Positions 6,602 through 11,843 of a stretch of DNA of 11,843 bases are shown here, piece after piece (positions within the stretch are counted from its first letter, which is position 1; every line of letters begins with the position of its first letter). Source of the stretch: Salinicoccus sp. UBA3372 (lineage in GTDB: Bacteria; Bacillota; Bacilli; Staphylococcales; Salinicoccaceae); the NCBI GenBank assembly GCA_002360325.1, contig DEQG01000013.1, forward strand, positions 1-11,843, read 5' to 3'. The notes beneath the pieces were generated by a model that saw only the letters and a program-made list of their open reading frames with translations, did not search any database and was not told the DNA's origin. The position numbers and the translations under genes are program-made.

Positions 6602-7780
6602 TTGATATCACTGAATTTAACTGCAGAAACGAATATTTCCTTGAATAACTATATACTTAATTCAATCAGCTTGTTCAAGTATACTCCTAAAGAACTCCAC
6701 AAGTATGTCATCGGTAAATGTAATGAAAATCCTTTGATATACATTAAAGACGAACAGCACCTGCCCGATCAATCAGCAGTATGTTCAGGCAATGATATTA
6801 TCGAAGAAATCACTGATCATTTCAATTACACTTTAAAAAGCAGCGATAAAAAAATAATGGACGTTATCTTAGGTTCTTTGTCCCCGAAAGGCTTCCTCGA
6901 ATCATCTGATGAGGAAATTGCTGCACTGACAAATGCCGGTCCATCCAATGTGAAGCTGCTAATAGCTGCATTGAAAGACTATGGTTCAAAAGGCGTCGGA
7001 TGTACAGATGCGGTGGATTTTATAAAGTTCCAGCTGAAAACCAATGATACATATGACGAAGCTCTGTTCAGTGCTTTTAAAGATAATTTACATGATATAC
7101 AAACCGGCAGTTTAAAGTTTCTGTCCTTTCTGGACATCGACCCCGACGACTTCCATTCCTATGTAGAGAATGAAATTAAACGATGCAGTCTTTACCCATT
7201 GGACGGCGATGAGCAGATTGATATACTGCCTGAAGGTTCCATCTCAGTCGTTCAAGACAGACTGCAGATTCAGATCGAGGACTACCTTGCTGAAGATATC
7301 GTCTTCGAACCGCTTTACCTGACCGGCGAAGAGACTGACTTTTCCAATCAGATCAAGACCTACCGGGAAGAATATTCAGAACTGGTCTCAATGCTGAAAG
7401 CACGTAAAATATATCTTTTAAAAATATTGCATGTGATTTGTGATATTCAGAAGAACTACATGACGGGAGATGCAGATTACCTGCATTCACTGGATCAGAG
7501 CAGGCTCGCAGAACTTACCGGGCTCAGCGCTGCCACGGTCAGCCGTCTGATTTCCAATAAATATATCTCCACACCGCGGGGCATACTGCCGATTCAAAGC
7601 CTTTTATCCAAAGAGTGCTGTAAAGGCTTCTCCGTCAGCCAGGTAAAGTACATTATCAGAAACATCAATGGTTACGCCACACTTTCCGATAATAAAATCT
7701 CAGTGATCCTGAATGAACTCGGTATTAAAATATCAAGACGCACCGTCAATAAATATAAAAATCAGATACTCGGAAAATAG
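6602..7780 (+). CDS. rpoN: RNA polymerase sigma-54 factor (RpoN/SigL)
   Basis: The 392-aa product has the three sigma-54 regions in order. The N-terminal activator-contact region (about 11-48) reads S-I-S-L-F-K-Y-T-P-K-E-L ending in N-E-N-P-L-I. The core-binding region (about 80-245) includes the G-F-L-E-S-S-D-E-E-I block and G-V-G-C. The DNA-binding region has an HTH (about 300-332, with T-V-S-R and T-P-R-G) and the C-terminal RpoN box I-S-R379-R-T-V-N-K-Y-K, close to the canonical ARRTVAKYRE and expected to read the -24 element. It is shorter than B. subtilis SigL (436 aa). It starts at TTG 6602, 6 bases after AGGGGGTG; the ATG at 6581 meets a stop. Sigma-54 needs an AAA+ activator, and none is in the window. 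Its own promoter is sigma-A type. A terminator follows directly. Confidence 0.93.
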   Translation: MISLNLTAETNISLNNYILNSISLFKYTPKELHKYVIGKCNENPLIYIKDEQHLPDQSAVCSGNDIIEEITDHFNYTLKSSDKKIMDVILGSLSPKGFLESSDEEIAALTNAGPSNVKLLIAALKDYGSKGVGCTDAVDFIKFQLKTNDTYDEALFSAFKDNLHDIQTGSLKFLSFLDIDPDDFHSYVENEIKRCSLYPLDGDEQIDILPEGSISVVQDRLQIQIEDYLAEDIVFEPLYLTGEETDFSNQIKTYREEYSELVSMLKARKIYLLKILHVICDIQKNYMTGDADYLHSLDQSRLAELTGLSAATVSRLISNKYISTPRGILPIQSLLSKECCKGFSVSQVKYIIRNINGYATLSDNKISVILNELGIKISRRTVNKYKNQILGK

Positions 7781-7781
7781 T

Positions 7782-7808
7782 AAAAACCGGCCCTTTCGGC
7801 CGGTTTTT
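7782..7808. terminator. Bidirectional intrinsic terminator
   Basis: A perfect 11-bp stem, AAAAACCGGCC (7782-7792) with GGCCGGTTTTT (7798-7808), has a 5-base CTTTC loop. It begins 2 bases after the sigma-54 stop and lies 4 bases beyond the stop of the dapA-like gene, so it serves both convergent transcripts. Confidence 0.92.
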
Positions 7809-7811
7809 ATT

Positions 7812-8693
7812 TTAGTCCAACTTTTCCATCAGGCTTTTCAGTTTTTCGACTTCTTCATCTGTCAGACCGAGTCTCGGCTTTCTTGAAGGTCCGCCGTTCA
7901 ACCCTTTCAGGTCCATCGCCTTCTTGACGATCTGCACGTACTTGCCGGAGTCCTCAAGGAACTCACACAGAGGCAGAAGGTCTTTATTCAGCGCTCTCGC
8001 TTCTTCAAACTTATCTTCTTTCATCAGTTCATAAAGTTTTGAAGCACTTTTCGGCGCGATGTTAGCTGCTACCGACACCCATCCCGCAGCGCCCACTGCA
8101 AATGATTCATATGCTAGATCGTCCGATCCGCAGAACATGACGAGATCCGAATTTTCTACAAGTGTTCTCACCTTTCTGATGTCGCCTGTCGATTCTTTGA
8201 TGTACTGTACTTTATCCAGTTCCTTATCGATTTTATAAATCGTTTCATTCTCAAGATCGACATTCGCAGTGAACGGGTTGTTATACATCATAATAGGTTT
8301 TGTCACGACATCATTCACATCTTTGAACTGGTGGAATGCTTCCTCTTCTGTCGGTGTCTGATAAAATGAGTTGATCAGAAGATGGCCGTCCGCCCCTTTT
8401 TCCTCTACAAACTTCGCATACTCGATGACCTTGTCCGTTCTTTCATCTGCGATACCGACAAGCAGTTTCGTATCGCTGCCCTTCACCTGTTCACTTACCT
8501 GCGTGATGATTTTTTCCTTCTCATCGTCATCCAGGGATGCAAATTCTCCCGTACTTCCGACGATGATGATTCCTGCGACTTTCAAGTCCAGATAATGCTG
8601 CACGTTTTCTGTCAATCCTTCATAATTTACGCTGTAATCCTCATTCATTGGTGTAATCAGTACCGGGTATACCCCTTCAAATTTGTTCATCAT
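7812..8693 (-). CDS. DapA/NAL-superfamily aldolase or dehydratase, not a canonical DHDPS
   Basis: This 293-aa class I aldolase has the superfamily Schiff-base lysine K166 (Y-I-K-E-S), Y137 in M-M-Y-N-N-P and the G46-S-T-G-E substrate loop. True dihydrodipicolinate synthase carries G-T-T-G-E and an arginine after Y-N-V-P-G; here the segment is Y-N-N-P-F-T with no Arg, so a lysine-biosynthesis role is unlikely. The F-C-G-S-D-D-L-A-Y-E-S and K-Y-V-Q-I-V-K blocks recall catabolic members such as pyrroline-4-hydroxy-2-carboxylate deaminase (LhpC); that resemblance is from memory and tentative. It is the last gene of the TRAP operon, 19 bases after the large subunit, with an AAGGAG site 6 bases before ATG 8693 (ATG 8690 is also possible). 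It probably acts on the imported acid or its product. A degenerate copy of its first 55 bases lies at 11781-11842. Confidence 0.9.
   Translation of the reverse strand: MMNKFEGVYPVLITPMNEDYSVNYEGLTENVQHYLDLKVAGIIIVGSTGEFASLDDDEKEKIITQVSEQVKGSDTKLLVGIADERTDKVIEYAKFVEEKGADGHLLINSFYQTPTEEEAFHQFKDVNDVVTKPIMMYNNPFTANVDLENETIYKIDKELDKVQYIKESTGDIRKVRTLVENSDLVMFCGSDDLAYESFAVGAAGWVSVAANIAPKSASKLYELMKEDKFEEARALNKDLLPLCEFLEDSGKYVQIVKKAMDLKGLNGGPSRKPRLGLTDEEVEKLKSLMEKLD
8633..8687 (-). repeat. Direct repeat copy A, inside the 5' end of the intact dapA-like gene
   Basis: This 55-base stretch of the intact gene is repeated in the same orientation at 11781-11836. The two copies bracket the dctM, dctQ and dctP genes and their promoter, a span of about 3.1 kb. 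Confidence 0.9.
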
Positions 8694-8712
8694 AATCTTC
8701 TCCTTTTAATTT

Positions 8713-10032
8713 TTATCCATTCATTATATCTGGTAACCATGTAGCTAAAATTGGGAATAATACAATAAGAATGATTGCTATTAATTGTATTACAATAAAT
8801 GGTAGCGTTGCTTTATATATCTTTCCTATACTCACTTTGTTACCAACTGCGCTTTTCAGATAAAATATTGCAAATCCAAATGGCGGAGTTAAAAATGCCA
8901 TTTGTAAAACTACCATGAATAATATCGCCCACCATAATGGATCAAACCCAGCTTCGACAATTACTGGGGTTATAATTGGTGCTGCTAACATTATTAGTGC
9001 CATAGTCTCTAAGAACATCCCTAGAATAATCACAAAAACAATTGCAAAAAGCAATACTCCCCATGCTCCTCCGGGAGCATTCGCTGCTAATTCTGATACC
9101 ATCTGATTGCCTCCGATACCTGAAAATACTGCGCTGAATACTGCTGCCCCTATTAGAATCCAAGCAACCATTCCTGTCATCTTTCCCGACTCTTTGATTG
9201 CTTCTTTTGCATTTTCCCAACTAAGTCTTTTGGAAATAACAGCAATTAAAATGGTTCCTACGACTCCTACAGCTGCTCCTTCAGTCGGAGTTGCAACACC
9301 TGTAAATATTGATCCCAGAACAAATATAATTAGAATCATGGGTAATATTATTGCTCTCAATGCTATTATTTTTTCTTTAAATGAAACTCTTTCCTGCTTT
9401 ACTAATGCTGGCGCATTAGCAGGATTTTTATATGCCATGAATAATATATATACTATAAACAATACTACCAAGAGCAAACCTGCACTTATACCACCTGCGA
9501 ATAGACTAGAAACTGAAAGACCTGTCATCGCACCATACACAACCATATTTAAACTGGGTGGTATTAATTGACCTAACGTTCCCCCGGCCATAACCGTACC
9601 GAGACTCAAGTTCTCGTTGTACTTGTATCTCATCATATGAGGGAGTGCAATTAAACCTAGTCCTATTACTCCTGCTGCCACCACTCCTGAAATTGCACCA
9701 ATTATTGCACCGACGACGATAACAGTGATAGCCAAACCACCACGTAATGCTCCTGACCATTTATACACAGCATCAAACAAGTCAGAAATTATATTAGATT
9801 TTTCAAGTAGTATTGACATAAAGATAAAAAGCGGTATAGCTATGAGAGTGTAGTTATTCATTATGTTCCAAGTGCCGCTTGTTAATAATGCTGTACTATC
9901 AAAACCCCATAGCATCAATGCAAAAATAACTCCTGTACCAGCTAGTGAAAATGCAATAGGAACACCTAAAAATAACAGTAGTAATAGTAATACGAACATC
10001 CAGATAGGGGCATAATCAAATATTAGACTCAC
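8713..10032 (-). CDS. dctM: TRAP transporter large permease subunit (DctM)
   Basis: This is a very hydrophobic protein of about 439 aa with roughly a dozen predicted membrane segments. Typical DctM features are the early P-I-A-F-S-L-A block, M-A-G-G-T-L-G-Q-L-I-P-P-S near residue 155, and the C-terminal L-T-P-P-F-G-F-A-I-F-Y-L-K block. It forms the sodium-coupled transport channel together with DctQ. Two GTG starts are possible. GTG 10041 abuts the AGAGGGG ribosome binding site, whereas GTG 10032 lies 8 bases after it, so 10032 is preferred. It overlaps the end of dctQ by 17 bases, consistent with translational coupling. Base composition looks more AT-rich than the flanking dapA-like gene in the stretches sampled by eye (for example 16 of 60 G+C at 9421-9480 against 28 of 60 at 8401-8460), although both genes vary internally. 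Confidence 0.93.
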   Translation of the reverse strand: MSLIFDYAPIWMFVLLLLLLFLGVPIAFSLAGTGVIFALMLWGFDSTALLTSGTWNIMNNYTLIAIPLFIFMSILLEKSNIISDLFDAVYKWSGALRGGLAITVIVVGAIIGAISGVVAAGVIGLGLIALPHMMRYKYNENLSLGTVMAGGTLGQLIPPSLNMVVYGAMTGLSVSSLFAGGISAGLLLVVLFIVYILFMAYKNPANAPALVKQERVSFKEKIIALRAIILPMILIIFVLGSIFTGVATPTEGAAVGVVGTILIAVISKRLSWENAKEAIKESGKMTGMVAWILIGAAVFSAVFSGIGGNQMVSELAANAPGGAWGVLLFAIVFVIILGMFLETMALIMLAAPIITPVIVEAGFDPLWWAILFMVVLQMAFLTPPFGFAIFYLKSAVGNKVSIGKIYKATLPFIVIQLIAIILIVLFPILATWLPDIMNG

Positions 10033-10528
10033 TATTGTCACCCCTCTTTGTTATTATTTTGTAAAGTTCCACCAGGGCTTGCAGTAACAATAAAAATGCA
10101 CTAATAGGTATAAACCATTTGAACCACCAAATCGGAGGGTTAAATGACGTTTGGTGAGCAGATCGTTCTTGGATCGTGGTAGATTCGATTGATAAGTCGA
10201 TACCCTTCCAAAGCAGAAACACTGCAATCATTATTATTATTAAACTTATAAAAATATTTAATATTTGTGCTGCTCTTCCTTTGATATACACTTGTATTAT
10301 GTCAACCGAAATATGTCCTTTAGTTCTTAAAGTGTCTGCGCCTGTCAGTAAAATCATAATTCCAAACAGGAAAATTGTTCCTTCGAATCCCCAGTCTGGA
10401 TAATTACCAAAAAACCTTCTCATTATTACAGTGTAAAAGACCACTAAAGTTAGAGGGATTATAAGATAATAAGCCAACTTCCCAGAAAGTGCTGAAAGTG
10501 TTTCGATTACTTTTATAATTTTCTTCAT
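10016..10528 (-). CDS. dctQ: TRAP transporter small permease subunit (DctQ)
   Basis: The 170-aa protein has four predicted membrane helices at about 18-36, 47-63, 86-107 and 136-154. The loop after helix 2 carries the family block T-K-G-H-I-S-V-D-I-I (69-78). The small subunit joins the large one in the membrane and helps receive substrate from the binding protein. ATG 10528 follows a GAGGGGG ribosome binding site and lies 14 bases after the binding-protein stop, so the genes form one transcript. It ends inside the large-subunit start region. The tail (about 160-170) is charged and cytoplasmic. Its substrate is set by the binding protein and cannot be inferred from this subunit. Confidence 0.93.
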   Translation of the reverse strand: MKKIIKVIETLSALSGKLAYYLIIPLTLVVFYTVIMRRFFGNYPDWGFEGTIFLFGIMILLTGADTLRTKGHISVDIIQVYIKGRAAQILNIFISLIIIMIAVFLLWKGIDLSIESTTIQERSAHQTSFNPPIWWFKWFIPISAFLLLLQALVELYKIITKRGDNSESNI

Positions 10529-10542
10529 AATTTCCCCCTCTG

Positions 10543-11619
10543 TTACTCAGAGTAACCAAGTATTTCAGCTTCTTCCTGATAACCAAGCTCATATAAAACC
10601 TTTGCATATTCTTCTATGTACTCTTTACTTAATTCACTTTCTTCTTTTTGCTCTAACAAGTATTCAAATCCAATTTCTCTCATTTCCTCAACATCTTCTT
10701 CTGGTAATTGAATAAATTCGATATCAGGATTATTTCTCCACTCAGCCTCTTGTCTTTGGCTTTCTACTCCATATGCAATTGCGGATTCATATCTTACTTT
10801 GTCTCTTGCAACGTATACCGCTGCCTTTATTTCTTCTGGTAATTCTTCCCAGGCGCTTTCATTAACAATTAATTCTTTATCTGTACTGGGACCAACATGT
10901 ATTGCAGGCTCTATTACATAATTTGTAACTTCATCCAGGCCCATTTCACCATTCACTAAAAAATCATTGAATTCTGCGGCATCAACCGTCCCTAACTGAA
11001 GCCCTGTATATATTTCTGGTGCTGATAAGGAGATGGACGATGCCCCTAATCTACTGTAGAAACTAGACGCAACACCAGCTGCTCGTATATTTTTACCTTC
11101 AAAATCCTCAATCCCCTCTATAGGAACCCTGGACATTAACATTTCTGCTGGTGCATAATCAAAAGCTCCCAGATTTGTGATCCCAAATTGTTCATATGCT
11201 TTAGTTGTAATAGGTTCTAATCTTTCCGATCTATAGAAGTGTTCTTCAAAACCATTTAACGGATCACCCGGTATAGTGCCCCCTGCTAAGTTGAACACAG
11301 GATCCTTTCCTGTCCAAAAACCTGTGTATATAGCCGCCATTTCAACAACGCCATTTTGGACCATTTCAAACGTATCATTATTTGGAAATAGTGTATCGGC
11401 ACCGTAAGGTTCAATAATTAGCTGTCCATTTGTTGTTTCCTCAACTGCCTCGACAAATGGCTTAATAGTACCATCATATCTTGAAGTCCCTTCTATTTGA
11501 TGAGTGACAATCCGCCATTCATAAACTTGCTTTTCCCCTTCTGGTACGGTTTGAATAGGTGCACAACCAGAAATTATTAGCATCATAATAAGAGAAATAC
11601 TTAAAACTGTTTTTTTCAT
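10543..11619 (-). CDS. dctP: TRAP transporter substrate-binding lipoprotein (DctP family)
   Basis: The 358-aa product has a lipoprotein signal with lipobox I16-S-G-C19, as expected for a binding protein tethered outside a Gram-positive membrane. The DctP fold is supported by W-R-I-V-T-H early, D-T-F-E-M-V-Q-N-G-V-V-E-M (about 82-94) and the conserved carboxylate-binding arginine R179 in G-K-N-I-R-A-A-G. The block G-T-V-D-A-A-E216-F217 corresponds to the Glu-Trp site of TakP-type proteins that bind a 2-oxo acid with sodium, so a keto- or hydroxy-acid ligand is plausible but unproven. It starts at ATG 11619 after GAGGGGG with a 7-base spacer and is the first gene of the operon. Expression is probably controlled by the twin operators and the cre site upstream. 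Confidence 0.93.
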   Translation of the reverse strand: MKKTVLSISLIMMLIISGCAPIQTVPEGEKQVYEWRIVTHQIEGTSRYDGTIKPFVEAVEETTNGQLIIEPYGADTLFPNNDTFEMVQNGVVEMAAIYTGFWTGKDPVFNLAGGTIPGDPLNGFEEHFYRSERLEPITTKAYEQFGITNLGAFDYAPAEMLMSRVPIEGIEDFEGKNIRAAGVASSFYSRLGASSISLSAPEIYTGLQLGTVDAAEFNDFLVNGEMGLDEVTNYVIEPAIHVGPSTDKELIVNESAWEELPEEIKAAVYVARDKVRYESAIAYGVESQRQEAEWRNNPDIEFIQLPEEDVEEMREIGFEYLLEQKEESELSKEYIEEYAKVLYELGYQEEAEILGYSE

Positions 11620-11638
11620 ATCTTTACCCCCTCGTAAA

Positions 11639-11653
11639 TGTTTTCGCTTACAT
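11639..11653 (-). promoter_or_regulatory. CcpA catabolite-response element (cre) in the TRAP operon leader
   Basis: On the minus strand ATGTAAGCGAAAACA matches the Gram-positive cre consensus WTGNAANCGNWNNCW at every defined position. It lies roughly 16-30 bases downstream of the predicted transcription start and 20 bases before the dctP start codon, a position at which CcpA commonly blocks elongation. Confidence 0.7.
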
Positions 11654-11675
11654 CATTGAATTTTCTAATACTTTG

Positions 11676-11704
11676 ACTATATTTCACTGTGAGTGAAAAG
11701 TCAA
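11676..11704 (-). promoter_or_regulatory. Sigma-A promoter of the TRAP-dapA operon
   Basis: On the minus strand TTGACT (11704-11699, 5/6) and TATAGT (11681-11676, 5/6) are separated by exactly 17 bases. The spacer is the palindromic operator described next. Transcription would begin near 11669. Confidence 0.85.
11682..11698. promoter_or_regulatory. Operator 1: 17-bp palindrome filling the promoter spacer
   Basis: TTTCACTGTGAGTGAAA has perfect 6-bp arms (TTTCAC/GTGAAA) around a 5-base centre. It occupies exactly the bases between the -35 and -10 boxes, so a bound protein would exclude RNA polymerase. The regulator family is not identified. Confidence 0.75.
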
Positions 11705-11710
11705 TGATTA

Positions 11711-11727
11711 TTTTACTCACAGTGAAA
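11711..11727. promoter_or_regulatory. Operator 2: second copy upstream of the -35
   Basis: Read on the minus strand this is TTTCACTGTGAGTAAAA, 16 of 17 bases identical to operator 1. The centres are 29 bp apart. Together the two sites form a perfect 13-bp inverted repeat (11682-11694 with 11715-11727) separated by 20 bases, consistent with cooperative binding or looping. Confidence 0.7.
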
Positions 11728-11754
11728 TTAAGGGTATGTAATTGATGACCTAGT

Positions 11755-11805
11755 ATTAAACCAATGAATGAGGATTACAATGTAATCCTCATTCATTGGT
11801 TTAAT
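11755..11805. repeat. Perfect 51-bp palindrome (25 + 1 + 25)
   Basis: The left arm 11755-11779 is the exact reverse complement of the right arm 11781-11805, with a single central A at 11780. The right arm belongs to the dapA relic; the left arm is an inverted copy of it. No T-run follows either arm closely enough to make a good intrinsic terminator. Confidence 0.93.
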
Positions 11806-11842
11806 CAGTACAGGGTATATCCCCTTCAAATTTGTTGTTCAT
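11781..11842 (-). pseudogene. Degenerate 5' fragment of the dapA-like gene
   Basis: Reading leftward from ATG 11842 the fragment encodes M-N-N-K-F-E-G and then goes out of frame, meeting a stop after 13 codons. Aligned with the start of the intact gene (8633-8687), the stretch 11781-11836 is identical in 53 of 56 columns, with two substitutions and a one-base insertion that causes the frameshift. It also has an extra Asn codon near the start. Homology stops exactly at the palindrome centre. The region beyond 11843 is not visible, so whether a ribosome binding site or promoter remains is unknown. Confidence 0.88.
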
Positions 11843-11843
11843 G

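Noticed and set aside
7812..8693. Bona fide dihydrodipicolinate synthase for lysine biosynthesis
   Set aside because: The substrate-binding arginine after the Y-N-x-P motif is absent, the first loop is G-S-T-G-E, and the gene is in a transporter operon with catabolite control.
8713..11619. Transposon or insertion sequence carrying the TRAP genes
   Set aside because: No transposase, terminal inverted repeats or short target-site duplication are visible; the bracketing repeats are dapA coding sequence.
11755..11805. Palindrome as an intrinsic terminator for a gene beyond the right edge
   Set aside because: The stem is AT-rich at its base and has no T-run directly after it on the minus strand. 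Its arms are dapA coding sequence, which a duplication explains better.
11781..11842. Thirteen-codon leader peptide upstream of the TRAP operon
   Set aside because: It lies upstream of the predicted promoter and would not be in the operon transcript. It is nearly identical to the dapA start with a frameshift, so a relic is the simpler reading.

Overview
The window looks like chromosomal DNA of a low-GC Gram-positive bacterium. Most genes have AGGAG-type ribosome binding sites, some start at TTG or GTG, two proteins carry Gram-positive lipoprotein signals, and genes are separated by compact hairpin-T terminators. The overall protein character suggests Staphylococcaceae outside the model staphylococci (Salinicoccus or Jeotgalicoccus type). 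That placement is inference and was not tested by any search. No tRNA, rRNA, CRISPR array or transposase is visible, and no gene-free stretch exceeds 300 bases.

Layout. 1-503 (-): a cytoplasmic DsbA-fold thiol oxidoreductase, cut by the window edge. 574-1848 (-) and 1973-3193 (+): two divergent PLP enzymes, a class V aminotransferase-fold protein without the desulfurase cysteine and a class I/II aminotransferase. A 34-bp dyad lies between them. A RidA/YjgF-family protein (3183-3602) overlaps the end of the second enzyme. 3636-5105 (-): a surface lipoprotein with an acidic stalk and a VWA domain. 5302-5598 (+): a small protein resembling part of the RIC/ScdA iron-sulfur-cluster repair domain. 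5636-6433 (-): a nitrilase-superfamily amidase. 6602-7780 (+): a sigma-54 factor (RpoN/SigL) with an intact RpoN box. Three convergent gene pairs share bidirectional terminators that touch or overlap stop codons.

7812-11843 is the accessory-looking part. A minus-strand operon encodes a three-part TRAP transporter (binding lipoprotein, small and large membrane subunits), followed by a DapA/NAL-superfamily aldolase or dehydratase. The likely job is uptake of an organic (keto- or hydroxy-) acid and its first catabolic step. The control region is unusually legible. A sigma-A promoter has its 17-bp spacer filled exactly by a palindromic operator. A second, nearly identical operator lies 29 bp upstream, and a consensus-matching CcpA cre site lies in the leader. 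This suggests substrate-specific repression plus carbon catabolite control.

The most unusual structure is at the right edge. A roughly 56-bp degenerate copy of the 5' end of the dapA-like gene (53 of 56 aligned columns identical) lies upstream of the TRAP promoter in the same orientation, so the TRAP genes are bracketed by direct repeats. This relic ends exactly at the centre of a perfect 25+1+25 bp palindrome, meaning its inner 25 bases have been copied in inverted form. Insertion or duplication of a transporter cassette at a dapA start, followed by a replication template-switch scar, would explain it. That history is inference.
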